NCBI GenBank assembly: GCA_022600955.1
Contig: JAHZJK010000035.1
Span: 1-47,802 of the forward strand
Direction: 5' to 3'
Origin: Gammaproteobacteria bacterium
Lineage (GTDB): Bacteria; Pseudomonadota; Gammaproteobacteria; Steroidobacterales; Woeseiaceae
DNA: 47,802 nucleotides
Part shown: positions 26,008-34,600 of the stretch, in pieces
How the letters are laid out: each line of letters opens with the position of its first letter
How positions within the stretch are numbered: the first letter of the stretch is position 1
The notes under the pieces: model-generated
Seen by the model: only the letters and a program-made list of their open reading frames with translations
The model's database searches: none
Told to the model about the DNA's origin: nothing
Position numbers and translations under genes: made by a program

Positions 26008-27066
26008 GTGGCCAAGCGCTTAAAACTAGCAAAAGAAAACAGCGAACGATCACCCAGAAAGCGCGCCACGTCTTACGATGTCGCAGAACTTGCTGGCGTT
26101 TCTCAGTCGGCTGTTTCTCGTGTTTTCCAGGACGGCGCGAGTGCGTCAAAAGACATGCGAGATCGTGTCTTGTCCGCCGCGAACAAACTCGGCTACAGAC
26201 CTAATGCGATTGCACGCGGCCTGATTACACAGCGCTCGAATATGGTTGCCGTTGTCATTTCCCGGCAAACCAATCTTTACTATCCCGAGGTGTTGGTGCA
26301 ACTCACACAGCGCTTCTCTGAGCACGGAATTCGGGTCCTGCTGTTCACGCTCGACCACGAACGCGACATCGACGGTGTGCTGGAGCAAGTCCTGCAGTAC
26401 CAGGTCGACGGTGTGGTTACAGCGGCAATCCTCAGCGAAGCGCAACTCGAAACTATCGAAAACGCGAGCATCCCGGTGATTTTCTACAACCGGACCCTGC
26501 CAGAGCGACTGGTCAACTCTGTTCGTTGCGATCAGGAAGAAGGTGAACGTTGGCTGGTGGGTCAACTCGTTGCAGCCGGGCACAAGACGTTCGCCATCGT
26601 TTCCGGCCCGGAAGACTCTTCCGTAAGCATGGAACGGACCCGGGGCGCATTGCAGAAACTCAAGGAACTGAATATCAAGGACGTGCTGATCGTCAACGGC
26701 GATTACGGTTACGCCAGCGGTCGCGCTGCGTTTGCAGAAATCCAGCAGAAAATGAAGACTCTTCCGGACGCAGTAATTGCGGCTAACGACGTCATGGCGA
26801 TCGGATGCGTTGATGAGGCACGGGAGACTAACTACCTGCGGGTACCTGAAGATATCTCGATTGTCGGCTTCGACGGCGTTGGACCTGCACGCTACGCTGC
26901 CTACGATCTCAGCACAGTTCGCCAGCCCGTTGGTCGCATGAGTGAGGCGGCGGTTTCGATGCTGATCGAACGCATTGAGAATCCCGGGCTGTCGCCCGAA
27001 AAACGAGTATTTTCCGGCGACAGGATCCTCGGCGGTTCAGCGATTCTCGCGGACGGTGAAAAATAA
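26008..27066 (+). CDS. LacI-family transcriptional regulator
   Basis: The 352-residue protein has the LacI headpiece: SYDVAELAGVSQSAVSRVF (helix-turn-helix, recognition helix from SQSAVSR), then the hinge region KLGYRPNAIARGLITQRS. The effector domain is the periplasmic-binding-protein type, with ISRQTNLYYPEVLV, DGVVTAAI and IVGFDGVGPARYAAYDLSTVRQP. It probably represses its regulon and is released by a pathway metabolite. I start it at the GTG at 26008, 5 bases after GGAGGG; an in-frame TTG at 25981 gives a longer leader without a ribosome site. It heads an operon with a hydrolase, a methyltransferase-like gene and an aldolase. Seven matching sites across 26 kb make it the likely pathway regulator. 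Confidence 0.9.
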   Translation: MAKRLKLAKENSERSPRKRATSYDVAELAGVSQSAVSRVFQDGASASKDMRDRVLSAANKLGYRPNAIARGLITQRSNMVAVVISRQTNLYYPEVLVQLTQRFSEHGIRVLLFTLDHERDIDGVLEQVLQYQVDGVVTAAILSEAQLETIENASIPVIFYNRTLPERLVNSVRCDQEEGERWLVGQLVAAGHKTFAIVSGPEDSSVSMERTRGALQKLKELNIKDVLIVNGDYGYASGRAAFAEIQQKMKTLPDAVIAANDVMAIGCVDEARETNYLRVPEDISIVGFDGVGPARYAAYDLSTVRQPVGRMSEAAVSMLIERIENPGLSPEKRVFSGDRILGGSAILADGEK

Positions 27067-27078
27067 GTGTGATGGACT

Positions 27079-27807
27079 ATGGCGGCTGAACATCTACTGC
27101 TGCTGCCAGGCATGATGTGCGACGAACGTTTGTGGGAGTCCCAGATTCGGGACCTGCCGCAGGCAATACAAGTACCGTCACTTGCTGGCTTTGAAAATTT
27201 TCCCGATATGGCGTCAAGCATTCTTGATAGCGCTCCTGAGCACTTCGGCATTGCCGGTTTATCGATGGGCGGAATACTCGCTTTTGAATTGTGGCGGCAA
27301 GCGCCTGAGCGAATCACGCACCTTGCACTAATTGATACGAATCCGTTTGCCGATACACCTGATCGCAAGTCGCTAAGGCTGCAACAAATAGAGACCGTGT
27401 TGAACGGCGGCCTGCGCGAACTCGCGGTAGAACAGCTGAAACCGCTGTATCTCGCGGAATCTCACAAGAACAATGACGAGTTGTTGGGCGCGATCCTGGA
27501 CATGGCAATTGATCTCGGGCCCGAAGTGTTTCGCACCCAGTCGATTGCGTTGCGCGATCGCACAGACAGCGTTGCGACGCTGGCCGACATCGACTGCCCC
27601 GTGAGCGTCATTTGCGGTGCCGAGGATACGCTTTGCCCGGTTGACTACCATGAGTACATGGCCGAGCGAATCTCAGGCGCGACGCTCGTCGTCATCAATG
27701 ACTGCGGACATCTTGCGTCAATGGAGCAGCCCGATATTGTCACATCAGAGCTGCATCGACTATTCAGTGCTCCTCAAAAATCAGGAAACATGCATGCAAT
27801 CCAGTAA
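27079..27807 (+). CDS. Alpha/beta hydrolase, cytoplasmic
   Basis: The 242-residue protein has the oxyanion LLPGMMCDERLW, the nucleophile elbow GLSMGG near residue 61, an acid in CGAEDTLCPV and a His in NDCGHLASMEQP. No signal peptide is present, unlike the other pathway hydrolases. It looks like an esterase or carboxylester/lactone hydrolase of the BioH/MhpC type. It follows the regulator by 12 bases and overlaps the methyltransferase-like gene by 14 bases, so the products are made together. It may open or de-esterify an intermediate inside the cell. Confidence 0.88.
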   Translation: MAAEHLLLLPGMMCDERLWESQIRDLPQAIQVPSLAGFENFPDMASSILDSAPEHFGIAGLSMGGILAFELWRQAPERITHLALIDTNPFADTPDRKSLRLQQIETVLNGGLRELAVEQLKPLYLAESHKNNDELLGAILDMAIDLGPEVFRTQSIALRDRTDSVATLADIDCPVSVICGAEDTLCPVDYHEYMAERISGATLVVINDCGHLASMEQPDIVTSELHRLFSAPQKSGNMHAIQ

Positions 27808-28933
27808 CCAGAGAATTCTGACCACCCATGTCGGCAGCTTGCCACGCTCGGCAGCCGTAACGGACGTCGTATTCGCCCAGGAGAAAGGTGAGTTACCCAG
27901 CGATGCCAAACAAGTCATTCGAGGTGCTGTTGATGAGGTTGTCGCCAGGCAAGTATCAAACGGCGTCGATGTAGTCAGCGACGGCGAAATGAGCAAGATT
28001 AGCTATGCCACCTATATCAAGGACCGTATATCCGGATTTGACGGCGACAGTGAACGGCAACCGCCAAGCGATCTCGAAGAATTTCCGGGTTTTTTGAAGC
28101 GCCAGGCGCAATCCGGCGGAACACCGACCTACAGACGTCCCTGTTGCGTTGGTGAGATTCAAGTCAAGGACATGGGGCCCGTCAAAGAGGACATCAACAA
28201 CCTGTTATCTGCGAATGCGAGACATGAGCCCGTGCAGAGTTTTATGAATGCGGCGTCGCCGGGTGTCATCGCGCTGTTTCAGCCAAACAAGCACTACGCA
28301 TCGCATGCAGAGTATCTTGCAGCACTGGCGGAAACCATGGCGCATGAATACCGGGCCATTGTGGATGCTGGCATCGTCTTGCAGCTGGACTCTCCGGATC
28401 TCGGTCTTGGAAGACATATGCTGTTTAAAGACAAGAGTGATGAGGAGTACCAGGCGCAGGCAGCGTTGCATGTCGACGCACTGAATCACGCGCTGCAAGG
28501 TATCCCGAAGGATATGGTTCGGCTGCATGTTTGCTGGGGCAACTACGAAGGGCCACACCATCACGACGCGCCGATGGATCTTGTCCTGCCAATCGCCCTG
28601 CGCGCCAATGTTGGAGCACTGCTATTCGAGTCTTCGAACCCACGCCACGCACACGAATGGGAGGTATTCGCCAATGCGGAACTACCCGATGACCTGATCC
28701 TCGTACCCGGCGTAATCGATTCAACGACGAATTTTGTCGAACACCCGAAACTCGTTGCAGAACGCATCTGCCGCTTCGCTGACATTGTCGGCAGAGAGAG
28801 AGTCATTGCGGGCAGCGACTGCGGGTTTTCCACATTTGCCGGTTTTGGTGCCGTTGATCAGGATATCGTCTACGCCAAATTGAAGAGCATGGCCGATGGC
28901 GCCAGCATTGCCAGCAAGGAGCTTTGGAGATAG
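27794..28933 (+). CDS. MetE C-terminal-like (cobalamin-independent methionine synthase II family) protein
   Basis: The 379-residue protein has the fold of the catalytic half of MetE and of its relatives (uroporphyrinogen decarboxylase-like barrel), opening with TTHVGSLPRS. The zinc-thiolate ligands His245 and Cys247 (LHVCWGN) and Cys343 (SDCGFS) are all present, so methyl or alkyl transfer to a thiol is chemically possible. The full MetE N-terminal half is missing, so it is not the normal methionine synthase. Stand-alone members of this family often sit in catabolic clusters, and one known branch, epoxyalkane:coenzyme M transferase, opens epoxides with a thiol. The ATG at 27794 is chosen by homology to the start of the family. 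The aldolase gene follows after 2 bases. Confidence 0.83.
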   Translation: MQSSNQRILTTHVGSLPRSAAVTDVVFAQEKGELPSDAKQVIRGAVDEVVARQVSNGVDVVSDGEMSKISYATYIKDRISGFDGDSERQPPSDLEEFPGFLKRQAQSGGTPTYRRPCCVGEIQVKDMGPVKEDINNLLSANARHEPVQSFMNAASPGVIALFQPNKHYASHAEYLAALAETMAHEYRAIVDAGIVLQLDSPDLGLGRHMLFKDKSDEEYQAQAALHVDALNHALQGIPKDMVRLHVCWGNYEGPHHHDAPMDLVLPIALRANVGALLFESSNPRHAHEWEVFANAELPDDLILVPGVIDSTTNFVEHPKLVAERICRFADIVGRERVIAGSDCGFSTFAGFGAVDQDIVYAKLKSMADGASIASKELWR

Positions 28934-28935
28934 CG

Positions 28936-29697
28936 ATGAGCAAGACCTGCAAGAACTTTCGCAAGCGCCTCAGAGCGGGTGACGAGATGATGGGGACGTT
29001 TCAGAAGACACCATCCGCAATTGTTTCTGAGTTGCTGACGTATACCGCACTCGACCTGGTTTGTATCGATACCGAACATGCGCCGTTCGGCCGACTGGAA
29101 ACGGATGGTTGCGTCGCGGCACTCCGCGCAGCAGGCAAACCGAGCATTGTTCGTATTGCTGATCAGTCTGCGAGAGAAGTTCGCAATGCGCTTGACTGCG
29201 GTGCGACCGGTGTTCTCGTGCCACACGTCGTCTCGGCAAAACAGGCAAAACGGGTGGTCGAGAGAGCGCATTTCGGAGAAGGCGGACGAGGGTTTGCGGG
29301 CTCAACGCGCGCATCGGCGTATACGACGAAAAGAATGCCGGACCACCTGGCAGACAGCGCCAGCGAAACCACCGTCATCGTTCAGATTGAGGACCTGGCT
29401 GCACTTGAAAATGTGTCTGAGATTGCGGCGGTCAAAGGTGTCGACGCAATTTTTGTGGGTCGCGCAGACCTGGCGGTAGCAATGAATTGCTCAGCGATGG
29501 ATAACGAAGTCATCGACGCCGTGAAGCGAATCTGCAACCAGGCGAGAGACGTTGATGCGGTCGTTGGTATGTTTACACCGGATGTTGCAGAAATTCCGAT
29601 GTGGCGGGAGCATGGCACGAGTTTCTACCTGCTGGGCTCGGATCAAAGCATGATTCTGAGCGGCGCCAGGTCACTGCAAGCATTGATCAAGAGCTGA
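28936..29697 (+). CDS. HpcH/HpaI family class II aldolase
   Basis: The 253-residue enzyme is a metal-dependent pyruvate-type aldolase. Key residues line up with those of HpaI at a constant offset of three: His48 in TEHAPFG, Arg73 in IVRIAD, Glu152 in VQIED and Asp178 in VGRADLA. It should split a 2-keto-4-hydroxy acid into pyruvate (or a related keto acid) and an aldehyde. Relatives act on 4-hydroxy-2-oxoheptanedioate, 2-keto-3-deoxy-rhamnonate and 2-dehydro-3-deoxyglucarate. The ATG at 28936 has GGAG 6 bases upstream. It ends the regulator operon and overlaps the convergent amidohydrolase by 11 bases. It is the likely carbon-carbon cleavage step of the pathway. Confidence 0.92.
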   Translation: MSKTCKNFRKRLRAGDEMMGTFQKTPSAIVSELLTYTALDLVCIDTEHAPFGRLETDGCVAALRAAGKPSIVRIADQSAREVRNALDCGATGVLVPHVVSAKQAKRVVERAHFGEGGRGFAGSTRASAYTTKRMPDHLADSASETTVIVQIEDLAALENVSEIAAVKGVDAIFVGRADLAVAMNCSAMDNEVIDAVKRICNQARDVDAVVGMFTPDVAEIPMWREHGTSFYLLGSDQSMILSGARSLQALIKS

Positions 29698-30589
29698 TTC
29701 GGTAGAACTCGGCAGCACTCCCGGAAAACAAGCGGTCTTGCTCGCGAGCAGAGTACGACGCTGCAATATGCTCATAGGCGCCCCAGATTTCGTCCCACGT
29801 CTTGTGCAGCTTGTCGACCGGAAAATTTGACCCGAACATGCAGCGATCTGCGCCGAAAATTTCGATGCAGGAATCGACAATGGATTGAATACTGTCAACG
29901 CGCCACTGATGGTCAAACATGCTCAGTCCTGAGATCTTGCAATACACATCCGGATAGCTTGCAAGTCGACGAAGACCGTCACGCCAGCTTGCGAGCCCCG
30001 AAGTCGACTGGTCCCAGGGAGAGCCACAATGACACAGCGCGACGCGTAAGCCTGGAATCGAATTCAGAACATCAGCAACGCTGTCCACCTGGCGAGGAAT
30101 CATTTGCAGATCAAAGCTCAGGTCTCGTTCGCGCAAAGAAGCCAGGTTCTCGATCCAGGTAGCATTCTTTAACAGCGTATCGCTGCCTGTACTCGCGTCT
30201 TCGACTGAAGAACGCCCGACTATATGCCGGATGCCGCGAACTCGTCCGATTGATTGTTGCTGATCCAGTATGTGCTGTGCATTTTCAGAGGAAAGATCGC
30301 AGTACGCGATCAGCGCTGTTGGTAGCCCGGATGTGCGAGCCGAGTCATCGAGCCACGTGGACTCTGTGACCTCGTCGCCATCCGCCACACCCACTTGTAT
30401 GTGGACAGAACCATCGAGCTGATAGGCAGACGCATCCTCGCGAAGTTCGTCCGCGAGATAGTTTCGTTGAATGGGTGCCGGATCTCCAAAGAACCGAACA
30501 ACGCCCTTTTCCTCAAGCCATGGATAACGGCAAGCGTCGAGGTCCCACAAGTGGTGGTGAGCATCGATTATGCGACGAGAATCTTGCAC
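29687..30589 (-). CDS. Amidohydrolase-2 family (fuconolactonase-like) hydrolase
   Basis: The 300-residue protein starts at a GTG (30589) and has the metal-binding DAHHHLWD at the N-terminus, GIRHIVGR near residue 120, LCHCGSPWD near residue 190 and FGSNFPVDK near residue 265, whose final Asp is the catalytic base. The family includes L-fuconolactonase, L-rhamnono-lactonase and 4-sulfomuconolactone hydrolase, all of which open lactones. Lactone hydrolysis after an SDR dehydrogenation is a usual pairing. The gene starts 2 bases after the stop of the SnoaL gene, forming an operon. The lactone is not identifiable. Confidence 0.88.
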   Translation of the reverse strand: MQDSRRIIDAHHHLWDLDACRYPWLEEKGVVRFFGDPAPIQRNYLADELREDASAYQLDGSVHIQVGVADGDEVTESTWLDDSARTSGLPTALIAYCDLSSENAQHILDQQQSIGRVRGIRHIVGRSSVEDASTGSDTLLKNATWIENLASLRERDLSFDLQMIPRQVDSVADVLNSIPGLRVALCHCGSPWDQSTSGLASWRDGLRRLASYPDVYCKISGLSMFDHQWRVDSIQSIVDSCIEIFGADRCMFGSNFPVDKLHKTWDEIWGAYEHIAASYSAREQDRLFSGSAAEFYRISS

Positions 30590-30591
30590 GA

Positions 30592-31557
30592 CTACAGTAA
30601 CTGCGCCATCACGCCCAGGCTATCGAATACGGTCCACTCGATCGCAATGCGACCATCGACGATACGCTGGTGTGTGACACCCATAATGTACACGGGCTTG
30701 CCGGACGCGGAAATACCCAGGTAGTCGCCCTGATGTGTGCCGCAAACGGCCCATCGGGAGGCCACATGATGGACACCCGGTGCGGCAGGCTGCGTGCAGA
30801 CATGATCTACGCTTGCGCCACCAATATCGAAGGCGTTCCGCAATCGCGAGTAGTGCGAGGTGATTGAATTTCGCCCGGATATCGTTTCAACAGGCGACCG
30901 ATGCATCACCGCGTAAGGCGCGTACGCCGACTCAAGTACGTCCGCATCGCCCGTTACCCAATTGGCGCGCAACAGGCTCTGTGGGTCAACGTCGCCACTG
31001 GTTTCGAAATTATTGCTCGTAGCCGCCGTCGTCAGTCTTCGGGATTCATCCTCAAACCAGGACAATAGTTCTTCAGGTCTCGCTTCAGCAACGATGGTCG
31101 CCGACGCCCTGGCATCGAAGCCCAGCTGGCGCACCAGCGCGAGATTGTCCCGGGCCAGCCACTCCAGCGTAATAATCCCTTCCTCAACAACACAGTCGGC
31201 CATGTTCATGATTCGAACCTGCTTTCCGGTTGCAGGGCCAAAAACAGTCTGACCGGTGTTCGTCATGGGGCTTACCACCCGGTGCGACGAGTATCCCTTG
31301 TGAGCATCGCCCTTGCCGATTACGTCGTCGCCGAGAAGAAGTCGGTCGGGGAAGGCCGCCAGCATCGATCGGGTCCCGTCAATCATTGCGCTGGCGCCGC
31401 GAGTAATGCCATCGAGGCTATATACAACGGTTTCCGGGGCATAGTACTGATCGATCAGCTCTACCTGCTGTTCTTCCCAAATCTCGAAAGTAATCCCCAG
31501 GATATAGTCGACCAGGCTGTCCTCAGCGCCGTACGCACCCGTGTTTGTCGATGTCAT
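30592..31557 (-). CDS. Two-domain SnoaL/NTF2-like protein (type A, second copy)
   Basis: The 321-residue protein has two NTF2-like domains (about residues 12-150 and 190-320). It resembles the product of 9339-10460: both begin with a DYI(V/L)-FEIWEE-type helix, a short TGKQV turn, a closing strand EEGIITLEWLARDNL and a final VDGRIAIEWTVFDSL strand-helix. It is about 50 residues shorter because the N-terminal extension is absent. The ATG at 31557 with GAAGGA about 11 bases upstream is preferred to a TTG at 31575. It heads an operon with the lactonase-like amidohydrolase, so the pair may act on successive intermediates. Operator 5 lies 42 bases upstream. Confidence 0.84.
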   Translation of the reverse strand: MTSTNTGAYGAEDSLVDYILGITFEIWEEQQVELIDQYYAPETVVYSLDGITRGASAMIDGTRSMLAAFPDRLLLGDDVIGKGDAHKGYSSHRVVSPMTNTGQTVFGPATGKQVRIMNMADCVVEEGIITLEWLARDNLALVRQLGFDARASATIVAEARPEELLSWFEDESRRLTTAATSNNFETSGDVDPQSLLRANWVTGDADVLESAYAPYAVMHRSPVETISGRNSITSHYSRLRNAFDIGGASVDHVCTQPAAPGVHHVASRWAVCGTHQGDYLGISASGKPVYIMGVTHQRIVDGRIAIEWTVFDSLGVMAQLL

Positions 31558-31599
31558 TAGTGCAAGTTCCTTCAATCAATCCAAATCGTGGGCGCGAAT

Positions 31600-31615
31600 T
31601 GTACTTCGAATGCAT
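31600..31615. promoter_or_regulatory. Regulon operator 5 (SnoaL-A/amidohydrolase side)
   Basis: TGTACTTCGAATGCAT shares 15 of 16 bases with operators 1-3. It is 42 bases upstream of the SnoaL ATG on the minus strand and shares the divergent intergenic region with operator 6, 88 bases away centre to centre. Confidence 0.83.
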
Positions 31616-31687
31616 TGTGCTTTGCTAATTAAATCCCAATGGATCAGCGATATCTTAATCTCACGCCTTATCAGTATTGAATTTGGT

Positions 31688-31703
31688 TTGCATTCGAAGT
31701 ACA
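31688..31703. promoter_or_regulatory. Regulon operator 6 (bicupin side)
   Basis: TTGCATTCGAAGTACA is the exact reverse complement of operators 1-3, so it points in the opposite sense to operator 5. It lies 49 bases upstream of the bicupin ATG at 31753. A mirror-image pair in one divergent promoter region would let one tetramer, or two dimers, control both directions. Confidence 0.86.
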
Positions 31704-31752
31704 TTCGTGTTCGTTCAATGTGCCATAGAAGCACGAAATGAGGCCCCACCCT

Positions 31753-32796
31753 ATGGATCAAGCTGCGCTCAAAGACAACTCGCTCAAGGAACTGCTCGAC
31801 GAGCGCCTGGTTCGTTACGTCGATCTGAAACCCTGCACGACTGCGTTTATAGATACCCGCACTCCGGGGCGCCAGCAAAAAGAGAATTTCACGATCATCG
31901 GGCCCGGCGTTGCCGAAAACCCGGACCAGCATGTGCATATCGAAGAGCCACACGGTTTCAATATCGGTGGCGCGCGACAGCCGCCAGGATGCATTAACTC
32001 TCAACACAGTCACGAAACTGCTGAAGTTTTTATTATTCACGCGGGTACCTGGGCGTTCTATCTCGGCCCGAACTGTGAGGATGGTGAAGTGGTTCTCGGT
32101 CCGGGTGACTCTATTTCTATTCCTGTAAACGTATTCCGCGGATTCAAGAACGTCGGCGAGGACGTTGGCTATATGTTTGCAGTTCTCGGTGGCGACGACC
32201 CAGGCCATGTTACCTGGGCACCGGACGTTTTTGATTCTGCGCAGAAGTACGGCTTGATCCTCCTGGAGGACGGCAGCCTCGTCGACACTACGAAAGGCGA
32301 ATCCATCCCCGAAGGCAAGAAAGCCATGGCCGCAACGACGCCGGAGGATGCGGAGCAACTGCGCACACTAACGGCGGACGATATTGCCAAATGCGTGGTA
32401 TTGCATAACGACCTGCACGCTCAGGAATCAGCATCACTGACCCCTTGCGGCATCAATGAATACCCGATTATCGGCGCCGAATCGCCCGATGAGGGCCTCG
32501 TTGCCGGAAAGATGAACTGGCCTCACGGCTTTCACGTACGGCATATGTCGGTCGACCCGGGCTTCGAGTCGAAACAGCACTCGCGGCACGAGGAAGAAGT
32601 CATCTTTGTGCACGACGGCACACTGACTGTTTGTTTTGAAGAGGGCGAAGTTGCGCTCGTGTCGGGTGACGTGCTTACCGTACCGGTGGGCAAGCCGCGG
32701 TCTTTCTGTAATCGCAACGACGACATCGCCGAAGCTTATGTTGTTCGTGGTGGCGACCATCCCTCGCCGCCAACACTCCTAAACACCAGAGGTTAG
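31753..32796 (+). CDS. Bicupin (two-domain cupin) protein
   Basis: The 347-residue protein has two cupin barrels. Domain 1 (about residues 60-170) contains [21 protein letters not shown], domain 2 (about 240-345) contains [17 protein letters not shown]. His and Glu ligands for a metal are present in each, but the second-motif His of a canonical cupin is replaced (VFRGF and PRSFCN), so metal binding may be atypical. Possible roles are dioxygenase, isomerase, epimerase or ligand-binding. The ATG at 31753 is chosen because GAGG lies 9 bases upstream; an ATG at 31738 is an alternative. The HpsN-like gene follows 4 bases after its stop. Confidence 0.82.
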   Translation: MDQAALKDNSLKELLDERLVRYVDLKPCTTAFIDTRTPGRQQKENFTIIGPGVAENPDQHVHIEEPHGFNIGGARQPPGCINSQHSHETAEVFIIHAGTWAFYLGPNCEDGEVVLGPGDSISIPVNVFRGFKNVGEDVGYMFAVLGGDDPGHVTWAPDVFDSAQKYGLILLEDGSLVDTTKGESIPEGKKAMAATTPEDAEQLRTLTADDIAKCVVLHNDLHAQESASLTPCGINEYPIIGAESPDEGLVAGKMNWPHGFHVRHMSVDPGFESKQHSRHEEEVIFVHDGTLTVCFEEGEVALVSGDVLTVPVGKPRSFCNRNDDIAEAYVVRGGDHPSPPTLLNTRG

Positions 32797-32800
32797 AAAC

Positions 32801-34090
32801 GTGATTAAACTCATCAAGGCCGGCATCGATGCTGACGTTGCCGCCGATATGGACGCCAAGGTCAAAACGACGGTTGAGGGCATACTCAAAGACATAGACG
32901 ATCGGGGCGACTCAGCTGTCCGTGAACTTTCGGACAAGTTCGACAAGTGGTCGCCTGAGAGCTTTCGCCTGAGCGACGAAGAGATTGCAGCCGCCGTCGC
33001 GAGACTGCCGCAGCAGACGATTGACGACATCAAGTTTGCGCAGACGCAAATCCGCAAGTTTGCCGAGATACAACGCGCGTCAATGAAGGATGTCGAAGAG
33101 GAAACCTACCCGGGTGTATTTCTCGGTCACAAGAACATCCCGGTGAATAGCGTCGGTTGTTACATTCCGGGTGGCAAATACCCAATGGTCGCAAGCGCGC
33201 ATATGAGTGTTCTGACGGCAAAGGTTGCCGGCGTGAAACGCGTTATCGCCTGCGCGCCACCGCATGGTGGCGGGCCGAATGATGCGATCGTGGCAGCGAT
33301 GCATTTCGCCGGAGCGGATGAAATCTATTGCCTCGGTGGTGTTCAGGCCGTTGGCGCCATGGCATTGGGAACGGAAACCATAGACTCGGTCGACATGCTT
33401 GTCGGTCCGGGCAACGCATTTGTCGCAGAGGCCAAGCGACAGTTGTACGGCCGCGTCGGCATTGACCTCTTCGCCGGACCTACCGAGACCCTGGTAATCG
33501 CTGACGACACCTGCGACGGCGAAATGTGTGCGACCGATCTGCTTGGCCAGGCAGAACATGGCATTAACTCCCCTGCTGTCCTATTGACCAATTCGCAGAA
33601 AATTGTGGACGACACCCTGGTAGAGATTGAAAAGCAACTACAAACGCTTGCGACGGCTGAGACTGCGGGCCAGGCCTGGCGTGATTATGGGCAGATTATT
33701 CTGTGCGACACCGAGGAAGAAATGGTCGAAGAGGCCGATCGGCTTGCGAGCGAGCATGTCCAGGTAATGACCCGGGATCCGAACTACTTCCTGGAGAACA
33801 TGACGAACTACGGTGCATTGTTTCTGGGCAAGGAAACGAACGTTTCTTACGGTGACAAGGTTATCGGCACTAACCACACGTTGCCGACCAAAAAGGCCGC
33901 GAGATATACGGGTGGCCTGTGGGTAGGCAAGTTCATCAAGACCTGTACGTATCAGCGCGTGACTGAAGAAGCGACGGCGACGATTGGCGAGTACTGCTCA
34001 CGCCTTTGTGAACTCGAGGGCTTTGCCGGGCATAAGGCGCAGGCCGATATCCGTGTTGCCCGCTACAAGGACAAAGAACGGGCCGCGTAA
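32801..34090 (+). CDS. HpsN-like dehydrogenase (histidinol dehydrogenase family)
   Basis: The 429-residue protein belongs to the histidinol dehydrogenase family, whose members oxidise a primary alcohol to a carboxylate in two NAD-dependent steps. The zinc and catalytic residues are in place: GQAEHG (Gln and His), ASEHVQ (Glu-His base pair), [15 protein letters not shown] (Asp) and EGFAGHKAQ (His). The [19 protein letters not shown] and [25 protein letters not shown] blocks match my memory of the HpsN subgroup, which oxidises 2,3-dihydroxypropanesulfonate, better than biosynthetic HisD. The GTG start has AGAGG 8 bases upstream. No his gene is nearby, so this is a catabolic paralogue; sulfonate specificity is not proven. 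Confidence 0.85.
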   Translation: MIKLIKAGIDADVAADMDAKVKTTVEGILKDIDDRGDSAVRELSDKFDKWSPESFRLSDEEIAAAVARLPQQTIDDIKFAQTQIRKFAEIQRASMKDVEEETYPGVFLGHKNIPVNSVGCYIPGGKYPMVASAHMSVLTAKVAGVKRVIACAPPHGGGPNDAIVAAMHFAGADEIYCLGGVQAVGAMALGTETIDSVDMLVGPGNAFVAEAKRQLYGRVGIDLFAGPTETLVIADDTCDGEMCATDLLGQAEHGINSPAVLLTNSQKIVDDTLVEIEKQLQTLATAETAGQAWRDYGQIILCDTEEEMVEEADRLASEHVQVMTRDPNYFLENMTNYGALFLGKETNVSYGDKVIGTNHTLPTKKAARYTGGLWVGKFIKTCTYQRVTEEATATIGEYCSRLCELEGFAGHKAQADIRVARYKDKERAA

Positions 34091-34093
34091 GGT

Positions 34094-34600
34094 TCAGGAT
34101 TCGGCGTCGAGCTTTTCCCAACCCTCACCGTTGAAGGGATCGACGCCGAGTTGCTGCATGACGGACGGAAAATCGACCATTACCCAATTGTCGACGATCT
34201 TGCCATCCTGCACTTTCCAGAAATCCATGTAGCGAATCTCGACACGCTTTCCGGTGGGCGGAATGCCCATAAATTCACCGCTGTGTATCGCTTCCTGTCG
34301 GCCAAACGCAGCGCACCATTCACCCTGAGTGATACGCGCTTCATCGATACAGACCTTGTCTGAAAACGCGGCCTGAAATGGTCGCTGCCAGTTGTCCTGG
34401 AACTCCCGCAAGCCATTCTTGGTTCCGCAGCCCGCATTGCCCATCCAGCGAAACGACTCGCTAAAAAACCGGCTCATGTTGTCGATGTCGTGATCATTCA
34501 GGCCATCGACCATGTTGTCGATAGTGTCGCTGGTCTGCTGACTTTTGCTGAGGTCGTTGTTCTTTGTCAGTGTCGCTTGCTCGGGTCGGGATCCGCTCAC
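34094..34600 (-). CDS. Single-domain SnoaL/NTF2-like protein
   Basis: The 168-residue protein is one NTF2-like domain with a roughly 25-residue polar N-terminal extension. The SnoaL pattern is clear: FSESFRWMGNAGCGT, EFMGIPPTGKRVEIRYMDFWKVQDGKIVDNWVMVDFPSVMQQLGVDPF. The last part matches the C-terminal half-domain of the larger SnoaL-B proteins (NWVLIDLLDVWNQLGVD). It overlaps the stop of the upstream SnoaL gene by 4 bases, with a GTG start, so the two are translated together. It is probably an isomerase, cyclase or dehydratase subunit; the function is unknown. It converges on the HpsN-like gene with a 3-base gap. Confidence 0.82.
   Translation of the reverse strand: MSGSRPEQATLTKNNDLSKSQQTSDTIDNMVDGLNDHDIDNMSRFFSESFRWMGNAGCGTKNGLREFQDNWQRPFQAAFSDKVCIDEARITQGEWCAAFGRQEAIHSGEFMGIPPTGKRVEIRYMDFWKVQDGKIVDNWVMVDFPSVMQQLGVDPFNGEGWEKLDAES

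Noticed and set aside
27794..28933. Methionine synthase MetE
   Set aside because: Only the catalytic half is encoded and the operon context is catabolic.
15057..30589. Fucoidan or other polysaccharide utilisation locus
   Set aside because: SDR, fuconolactonase-like and aldolase genes with sulfatase and TonB receptors fit in part, but no glycoside hydrolase, polysaccharide lyase, SusD or fuconate dehydratase is present.
32801..34090. Biosynthetic histidinol dehydrogenase (hisD)
   Set aside because: No histidine gene is nearby, the gene is operonic with a bicupin under a regulon operator, and conserved blocks look HpsN-like.
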